From Cryptomeria japonica (taxonomy: Eukaryota; Streptophyta; Pinopsida; Cupressales; Cupressaceae), in the NCBI RefSeq assembly GCF_030272615.1, contig NC_081414.1:3101501-3165500 (forward strand): 64,000 nucleotides of DNA, given 5' to 3'. Positions 57,589 through 64,000 of this stretch are shown here, piece after piece. Within the stretch, counting starts at the first letter, position 1; each line of letters begins with the position of its first letter. Under the pieces are notes generated by a model, which saw only the letters and a list, made by a program, of their open reading frames with translations, was not told the DNA's origin and searched no databases. The position numbers and the translations under genes were made by a program.

Positions 57589-58398
57589 TTACACATTAAA
57601 CATCTTATTTATGAAGCAGATTACCTTTCTATCATACCTAAACCTTTTTCTGAAGTGATCAACCTTCACTCTGGAAAGTGGTTTGGTAAGAATATTTGCA
57701 GTCTAATCTCCTGTGCTAACATATTCCAATTTGATCACATTTTTGTCTACCATGTCTCGCACATAATGGTATGGAATCTCAATATGCTTGGATCTGTCAT
57801 GAAATACTGGATTTGTAGAAAGCTTTATGCAGCTCTGGTTGTCACAATGGATGACAGTGGGTTTCATAGGTTCACCAAATAGTCCCACAAGCAACTTCCT
57901 AAGCCATACTGCTTCTCGAGTAGCCATGGAAGTTGCAATGTACTCAACCTCGATGGAACTCTGAGCTACAGAAGACTGTTTTCTGCTGATCCAAGATATC
58001 ATGGCTGATCCTAAACTGAAGCAACACCCTGAAGTGCTTTTCCTGTCAGTCACACTCCCAGCCCAATCTGAGTCTGTAAATCCATGTAGGTCTAGATTAA
58101 CTTTCTCATATTTGAGACCAAGGTTTAGAGTACCTTGTAAGTATCTCATAATGTGTTTCACTGCAATCAAGTGAATTTCCTTAGGCTCGCACATAAACTG
58201 ACTTAAGGCATTGACAACATAACAGATATCTGGCCTTGTATTCACCAGATACATCAGGGACCCAATCATTTGTCTGTAGAGTGTAGGATCAGTGGATTGT
58301 GACTCTCCTGCTACTTCCCTAAGTTTATGTAAATTTGTTTCCATGGGAGATGTCATAGGTCTACAGTTATGCATTCTGAATCTCTTCAAAATGTCCAA
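57589..58398 (-). pseudogene. E RT end and RNase H
   Basis: The minus-strand frame starts with the RT C-terminus (DILKRFRMHNCRPMTSPM, YRQMIGSLMYLVNTRPDI) and continues to a full RNase H: FTDSDWAGSVTDRKSTSG, EVEYIATSMATREAVWL, IHCDNQSCIKLSTNP, HDRSKHIEIPYHYVRD. A TAG at 57703 replaces the glutamine expected in STGDQTANILTKPLS. The frame then reads on for 37 codons to TAA 57589. Apart from that stop the domain looks complete. Confidence 0.9.
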
Positions 58399-59111
58399 GG
58401 TATACTTTCCTTGGTTTAGTATAATATTGTCAGAATTCTACCATACTTCCAATCCTAGGAAGTAATGAAGGAGTCCTAAGTCCTTCATATCAAATTCTTT
58501 GGAAGATCATTCTTGCATTGATCTATAAGATAATCATTTCCTGTGATTAATAAGTCATCAACATATAAAATCAACATTAACATATCACCTTTATTTCTTT
58601 TGTAGTAGAGATTAGGATCTGCATCATTTTTATAGAAGCCTAGTCCTGAGAGATACGTGTCAATTCTTTCATACCAGGCCCTGGGGGCCTGTTTAAGCCT
58701 ATAGAAAGCTTTCTCGAGTCTGCACACATGAGACTCTGCATCATAATTTTCAAATCCTTCAGGTTGCTCTAGGTAGACTTCTTTTGAGATCTCACCATTT
58801 AGAAATGTTGTCTTAACATCCATTTGGTGTACCTTCCATCCTTTTGTTGCTGCAATGGCTAATACAGCTCTCACTGATGTATACCTAGCAACAGGTGCAA
58901 AGGTTTCTTCATAGTCTATTCCCTCCCTTTGTGAGAAGCCTCTGGCTACAAATCTGGCCTTGTGTTTCTCAATATTGTCATTTGCAGCATGTTTGATTTT
59001 GAATAACCATTTAGATGAAACCATAGATTTCTTGGTTGGCCTAGGAACAATCTCCCAAACATCATTTTTCATAATGGATTGATACTCTTCAGACATGGCA
59101 TCCTTCCATAC
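58399..59111 (-). pseudogene. E reverse transcriptase
   Basis: The minus-strand frame from 59096 has MSEEYQSIMKNDVWEIVPRP, KARFVARGFSQREGIDYEE, QMDVKTTFLNGEISKEVYL, FYRLKQAPRAWYERID and an intact YVDDLLITG (about 58555). A frameshift near 58490 separates it from the RT C-terminus. A TAA at 59112 (expected residue glutamine, H-Q-V-W) lies between integrase and RT. Confidence 0.9.
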
Positions 59112-60144
59112 TTAATGTTTAAGTGCATCTGATACATTGTTTGGTTCAGTTTTAGAAAGATTATTCATAAGAGCAACATAGCTAGTGAATTTATTAGGTC
59201 TTTTGCTTTCACTGAAGGTTCCTGAAGGAGTAGCAAACTTTTGAGCTTCTGCTACAGTCTTGGTGGCCCATAGAGGTCTTTTCTTGAGGTTCTCTTTAGG
59301 TGGGTTTGAAGTTTCACTTATGGTTTCCTCAAGATTCTCCCTCTGAAGCTCAGGAGTGGGGTCTTCTTCTATGTTAGGAGTGGGGATATAAATTTCAAGC
59401 TCTATTGTACTTAGGGCTCTTTTGAAAGCTAAGTCTTCTTCAAATATTACATCCCTACTAAGTTCAATATTTTTCTGACCATGTATATATATTCTATAGG
59501 CCTTGGATGTTTCTCTATATCCTACAAGTATTCCCCTTTTTCCAGAGGGTTCTAGTTTTAGTCTTTTCTCTTTAGGTATATGTATATAGACAGGACACCC
59601 AAATATCCTAAGGTGGCTAATATCTGGTTTTAGTTTGGTAAATACTTCCTCAGGAGTTTTATCTTCAAGATGAGAGTGAGGACATCTATTTTGTATATAT
59701 ACAATAGTGTTAGTTGCTTCTGCCCAAAGATTTATATTTAGATTCTGATCAAGAATCATGGCTTTGGCAGCTTCTATAATTGTCCTATTTTTCCTCTCAG
59801 ATACACCATTTTGTTGAGGATTATAAGGTATTGTTAACTCCCTCTTAATCCCTGAGTTTTTACAAAAATCTCTAAATAATTCTGATGTGTATTCCTCCCC
59901 ATTATCAGTCCTTAGGGTTTTGATTTTTTTACCTATGTAGTTCTCTATCAGTGATTTAAACTCTTTAAACCTACTAAGGATCTCTTCTGATTCTTTACAC
60001 TTCAAAAAGTAGATCCAATTTTTCCTAGAGTAGTCATCAACAAAAATTACATAATACAAACATCCTCCTAGAGAGGGAGCGTACATGGGTCCACATACAT
60101 CAGAATGAACTAACTCTAATACTTTGCTTGTTTTCCTAGTACTA
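59112..60144 (-). pseudogene. E integrase
   Basis: Catalytic residues are all present: FVDDYSRKNWIYFLK, LRTDNGEEYTS and PQQNGVSERKNRT. The C-terminal region with FGCPVYIHIPKEKR and GILVGYRETSKAYRIY is followed by the acidic linker to RT. One long open frame (60086-59112) covers it. The reading frame is lost just upstream in a run of six A near 60160. Confidence 0.9.
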
Positions 60145-61563
60145 TTATGGAAAGCACCCTTGATATTTTTTACCTAGGGCACATCCCTTGCATGCCTCTG
60201 AATGATATTGCTGCAACTTAGGTAAACCTGTGACAAGGTTTCCTATAGATGGCAAAGCTCTATAATTCAGGTGGCCTAGTCTTCTATGCCAGACCTCATT
60301 TGCATTTGTTGATTCGTGAATCAGGGCTAGATTGGGCTCTATGCACAGCTCATACAAATAGCCTTGTCTTTGACCAATGACCTTAGCTTTCGTGATGGAA
60401 GAATTTCTCAGCCAAGCCAACGCCTTGTTCTCCATGAAGGTTACTCTGTATCCATTATCTTCTAGGGCTGATATGGAGACTAGATTTCTCTTGATGTTGG
60501 GGACATACAGTACTCCTTCGAGTTGCAATGATATACCTATCTTCAGTTTGATGGTGCAGGAACCAATTCCTCTAACTGGATGTGAGGAACCATCTCTGAT
60601 GGTTACTTCCTCTTCATTATCCTCTATCATGGAGTCTAGCACTTCTCTAAACCCTGTAATGTGTATAGATGAACCACTGTCGATCACCCAGGAGTTAGAC
60701 TTATTTGATGCATGGCTTGTAAGTGCTGAGTAGAGGACATAGTTCTGGGAGTTATCTTCTCTTTTAGATTTTCCTGCTCTGACAAATGTGGCTTGTTTGG
60801 CTCTCTCAGGACATTTTGCAACAAAGTGCCCGAACTTATCGCACCTATAGCATTGAATATGTGATAGGTCTCTCTTTGAAGTGTTCTTGCCTTGATGACT
60901 CTTCCTTTTCCTAAACTGTTTCTTCTTGGTTGTCTTATTTGTGTTGATATTTAGGACTTGAAGGTCTTCATCTATGTTCTTTTGTTTTACTCCCATCTTG
61001 TTCAATCGTGATTCTTCTTGGAGACAATCGACCCTTAATCTTTCAAACTTATGATATTTGGACCTTGCACTGATGCCTTGGACGAATGTACTCCATCCAC
61101 TAGGCAACCCATCTAGAGCAATGAGTGTTAACTCTTTGCTTTTGATCTCGTAATCCAGAGTTGCTAGTTCATCTCTTAGAGTTGATATCCGCATAAAGTA
61201 GGCATTGATTGTCTCCCCCTTGTTCATGGTGATATGATTTATTTTTCGTTTTAATGCCAGAGTTCGACTTGCATTCGATATCTCAAATGTGCTTTCAAGT
61301 GCTTTGAACATTTTGCAGGTTGTCTGATGTTTTCTTATGATTGTCATTATGTTGTTTCTCACCCCACCAACTATTATTTTGATGTCTTTTTCATTTCCTT
61401 CAATCCATGCGGTTTTGTCAGGTTCATTTTTAGGTTGATCATTTTTAGTTTGAACAAATGAATCTACTTTGTTCTCTCTTAAGATCATCTAGATTCTGAA
61501 CTTCCACGCTGAAAAATCATTGCCACCTCCGAGTCTGTCTTCGAATCTGATAGCACTGGCCAT
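60145..61563 (-). pseudogene. E gag, protease and GAG-pre-integrase
   Basis: ATG at 61563 gives MASAIRFEDRLGGGNDFSAW, then one stop (about 61491) and 447 open codons. Gag has a typical copia core (INAYFMRISTLRDELATL, LDGLPSGWSTFVQ). The zinc knuckle CYRCDKFGHFVAKC is intact (60800s). Protease has WVIDSGSSIHITG, and pre-integrase has VWHRRLGHLNYRAL and CKGCALGKKY. The frame ends in a shift at an A run. Only a handful of lesions break gag-pol, so E is the youngest-looking coding element here. Confidence 0.92.
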
Positions 61564-61638
61564 TGGAGAAATGTGATGTAGTATATAATCTTGTTCTTAA
61601 ATTTTTTCACAAAATTGAATAACCTCAAGTTCGATCAA

Positions 61639-61654
61639 CTTGGCTCTAATACCA
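61639..61654 (-). other. Primer binding site of E
   Basis: Minus strand TGGTATTAGAGCCAAG, adjacent to the LTR. Confidence 0.85.
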
Positions 61655-62230
61655 TGTAAAAGTGTTACAATTTCCAATTTAATAAACAAGTTATATGCTA
61701 GATAGTGTATTTCTGATTTTGGTATTATTGTTATGACAATAATATTATCGTCTTTCTTTTCTGCAGGTCTGAAGAATGAACATGTATCGATTTCAATGTC
61801 ATTCCTTTTCTTTTGAATGTTGTATATATAGTAAAGCAATCACGATCAAGTGACACCTTGATCGGACATGTCTTTTAGACATGTCCGACCAAGATGTCAC
61901 TTGGTCGTGACTGTCTACTAATTCATTCAGTGTTTATGATAACTTAATTGGTGCCATTACTAAATGATAACAGATCGATAAACACACTCGATAATGAATC
62001 AGTGTCAAGGCAAATGTTAACTGATTGATATAACCACACCCGAATGAATCGGTGTCAAGGCAAATGTTAACCGATCAATATAACCACACCCGAATGAATC
62101 AGTGTCAAAGCAAATGTTAATATTATAATCAGATAAACATATTCAGTTCGGAAAGCATAATCAAAACAGAACAAGAGAGATTTATAGGTTAGGAGAGACG
62201 TACCTTGCATAAGCTACTAATGCATTAACA
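61655..62230 (-). mobile_element. 5' LTR of copia element E
   Basis: 576 bp, TG...CA, followed by ATTTC. It matches the left LTR with scattered substitutions and one 14-base difference inside the foldback. Confidence 0.94.
61840..61910. repeat. 71-bp foldback in E LTR
   Basis: Arms 61840-61873 and 61877-61910 are reverse complements at 31 of 34 positions around a TTT loop. The outer end is TCACGA/TCGTGA and the inner end GGACATGTCT/AGACATGTCC. The left LTR (56688-56743) keeps the flanks but lacks the inner 14 bases. Confidence 0.9.
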
Positions 62231-62235
62231 ATTTC

Positions 62236-63000
62236 AACAAAAGTAAGCATTGTTTTTATTCTATTAAGGAGAAAACTGCAGTAAAAACATAGATCAATGT
62301 GAAGATACTTGAGTGAGAGTTTTATTTCTGCAATGTGTGAAGAAATATAAGAACAACACAAGTTTAGAGAAGAAGTTTTTTCTAGTGTGTGAGGGTGTAA
62401 ATTTGCTACTACTACAAATCCTATTGCTATGCAACATTCCAAGGCATTTTATTGTTTTTCATCATAGAACTATCTGAAAATGGACACACCTCTAGAAAAT
62501 AATAATGGTCACAATTTTCACACATGGAAGGTGAAAATGCAAATGCAATTGATAAACAAAATTTTATGAGGTATAGTTAATGGCACTAAAGTAGTATCCA
62601 TAGATGCTAAAACGAAGATTGATTGGGAAAGTAGAGATTAGAAAGCCAAGTCCATCATTGGTCTTGCTCTTTTAGATTTAGAAAAATCATCTAAACAAAT
62701 ATATGATGAATTAAATAAGTTGTTTGGAGCAAAAGCAACCAATAATTCTCTTTGAAATTGCAATTATTTAGATTCAACATGGTTGATGATATTACTATGT
62801 CTAGCCACATAGCCAATTTGAGAACTCTCATTAAACAACTAGCAAAAATTGGTGTTGCGGTTGATAAAGAATATGCTAAAGCTATTTTGTTGAGTAATTT
62901 TCCTTCAAAAATATAACGTTATATTTACTCTTAGTCAAATGCCATCATAAACATTAGAAGATGTGATTTCATATGGGCTCTTATTTAAAAACATTTAATG
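62236..63000 (+). pseudogene. F leader (right part) and gag remnant
   Basis: The leader runs to ATG 62481, which gives MDTPLENNNGHNFHTWKVKM, a copia Gag start. Stops replace likely Trp and Glu residues (IL-stop-GIVNGTK, SRD-stop-KAK). KSIIGLALLDLEKSSKQIYD, then a shift to VDDITMSSHIANLRTLIKQL and AKAILLSNFPSK, follow the usual Gag order up to TLEDVISYGLLFKN (about 62985). There is no zinc knuckle or pol after it. The element is cut by H or was deleted before. Confidence 0.75.
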
Positions 63001-63196
63001 CATTCATTTAAAGCATCTCTAGTCTTCAAGTAAAGTTATATATTAAATCATTCTAGAGAGCAATCAATAGTGATACGCATTGATTTGGTGCAATAAATAG
63101 ATTAAAGAATTTGTATTTTAGATATCACTAGTCTCCAATTTTTAGGAAATATAGAACAAAAAATAATGCATTAGGAAAAGTTGCAAGACAAAATCA
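63001..63196. other. Short AT-rich segment, no gene seen
   Basis: Lies between the F gag remnant and the H LTR. Confidence 0.4.
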
Positions 63197-64000
63197 TGTA
63201 GATTGTGATGAATACTAAGAGGGGGGTTGAATTAGTATGCCCAAAAACATAACCAAACTCTTAAGTAATTTTACTGCAGACCGGTATAGTAGTTTGAACA
63301 ACAAACCGATTAAAACACAGATAAGCCAAATAGCAAATAAAGCATTCACCCATAGAAGAAAAATCACCATAACACAAGATGTTTTGACACGGTGAGTAAA
63401 ACTCACAAGTCAACTATCTACAGAATAGTAACCAGATCAGTTAAGGTCGTATCGATTAAGACTACCCTGTTAAAGGATTTTAGATCCACAACTGTGAACC
63501 ACCTTGCTAGAGGATTTACAATAGGCTTGACTGGGCCTACTCGGTTAAGGGTTTCAAACTTGTCAAAGAGATTAGTAATCAATGAGTGAAATGATATAGA
63601 AAGTAGCATAGAATGCTTGATTAGATCCTTGACTGCTCCCTGTTACTGCATTGCAGCATTACTTCAATCTTCTATCCTTTGCATGTTCAATCTCTATCGC
63701 ACGATGCTTCTATAATAACTTCTCTCTTCAACACACATACATACACATACACACTTTAAAACCCTAGACATGATGTCCTTAAATAGGAAGTTGATTTCAT
63801 GTCGGTCCAATGAGATTGGATTACAATTTCCTAGGTTCAAATCATGTAGACACATTTGGTAACACGACACAGAAACAATGCCAAAGTGTCGGTGGATGAT
63901 AACTCATCACACTATACAATTTTACCGGTACCGGTTTAACACAGTATATCGATTAACAAACAAAGACTGGTAACTGGAACATAGTGTCCCAATGAAAAAT
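63197..64000 (-). mobile_element. Reverse-oriented sirevirus-type LTR H, partial
   Basis: Starts TGTAGATTGTGATG and within 25 bases reaches AGAGGGGGGTTGAA, the reverse complement of the C-rich stretch that precedes the end of sirevirus LTRs (compare 12946-12957). ACCGG-type words and segments such as GTTAAAGGATTT and CTCGGTTAAGGG echo those in the 11761-13032 LTR on the other strand. It continues beyond the window. Confidence 0.55.

Overview
This is plant nuclear DNA made almost wholly of nested LTR retrotransposons, with one credible host gene. Ty1/copia and Ty3/gypsy elements with tRNA-Met-type primer sites, chromodomain integrases, a sirevirus-like element, Tat-like elements and a plant mobile domain all point to a seed plant with a large, repeat-rich genome. 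A gymnosperm is plausible, but nothing in the window proves it.

Layout. (1) 1-10461: chromovirus G1 (+), with the 5' LTR cut by the window edge, a stop-riddled gag-pol and a 3.5 kb 3' LTR. G1 sits in the env-like region of a sirevirus-like copia element (10462-13032), of which the 3' end remains: coiled-coil ORF, repeated polypurine tracts and 3' LTR. That element in turn abuts a minus-strand Tat-like gypsy element C. (2) C is visible in three pieces: 13033-14747, 22684-24204 and 36993-38517 (outer end uncertain). The first gap is chromovirus G2 (14748-22678, perfect AGTTA target duplication). The second gap is Tat-like element B (24205-36987). (3) 38518-40540 is AT-rich with more minus-strand LTR ends. 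(4) 40545-45574 is a decayed copia element D (+). (5) 45575-50880 has no recognisable gene. (6) 50900-52620 is a very old LINE reverse-transcriptase remnant. (7) 53527-53928 (-) encodes a secreted glycine-rich protein with TATA-like and AATAAA-like signals, the only likely host gene. A 1.6 kb purine-strand GA/GATA tract lies upstream of it. (8) 55919-63196 is a small copia element F (+), split by copia element E (-, 56502-62230, perfect ATTTC target duplication). (9) 63197-64000 is the start of a reverse-oriented sirevirus-type LTR, H.

The most unusual content is in B and E. B has lost its RT, RNase H and integrase core. On its antisense strand it carries a separate gene with a TATA box, a short first exon, an intron holding a minisatellite and an approximately 20-bp periodic array, and a plant mobile domain plus coiled-coil second exon. 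The same 20-bp motif, in the same orientation relative to the downstream gene, also fills B's gag leader. E has a roughly 400-bp chain of stem-loops between its pol stop and 3' LTR. Several share an 8-nt loop ending CAC or CAT while their stems differ, which resembles covariation. E's LTR also holds a 71-bp foldback.

Nearly all retroelement genes are broken, often by stops at positions where the family has glutamine or tryptophan. The elements are therefore presented as inactive copies whose structure records the order of insertion.
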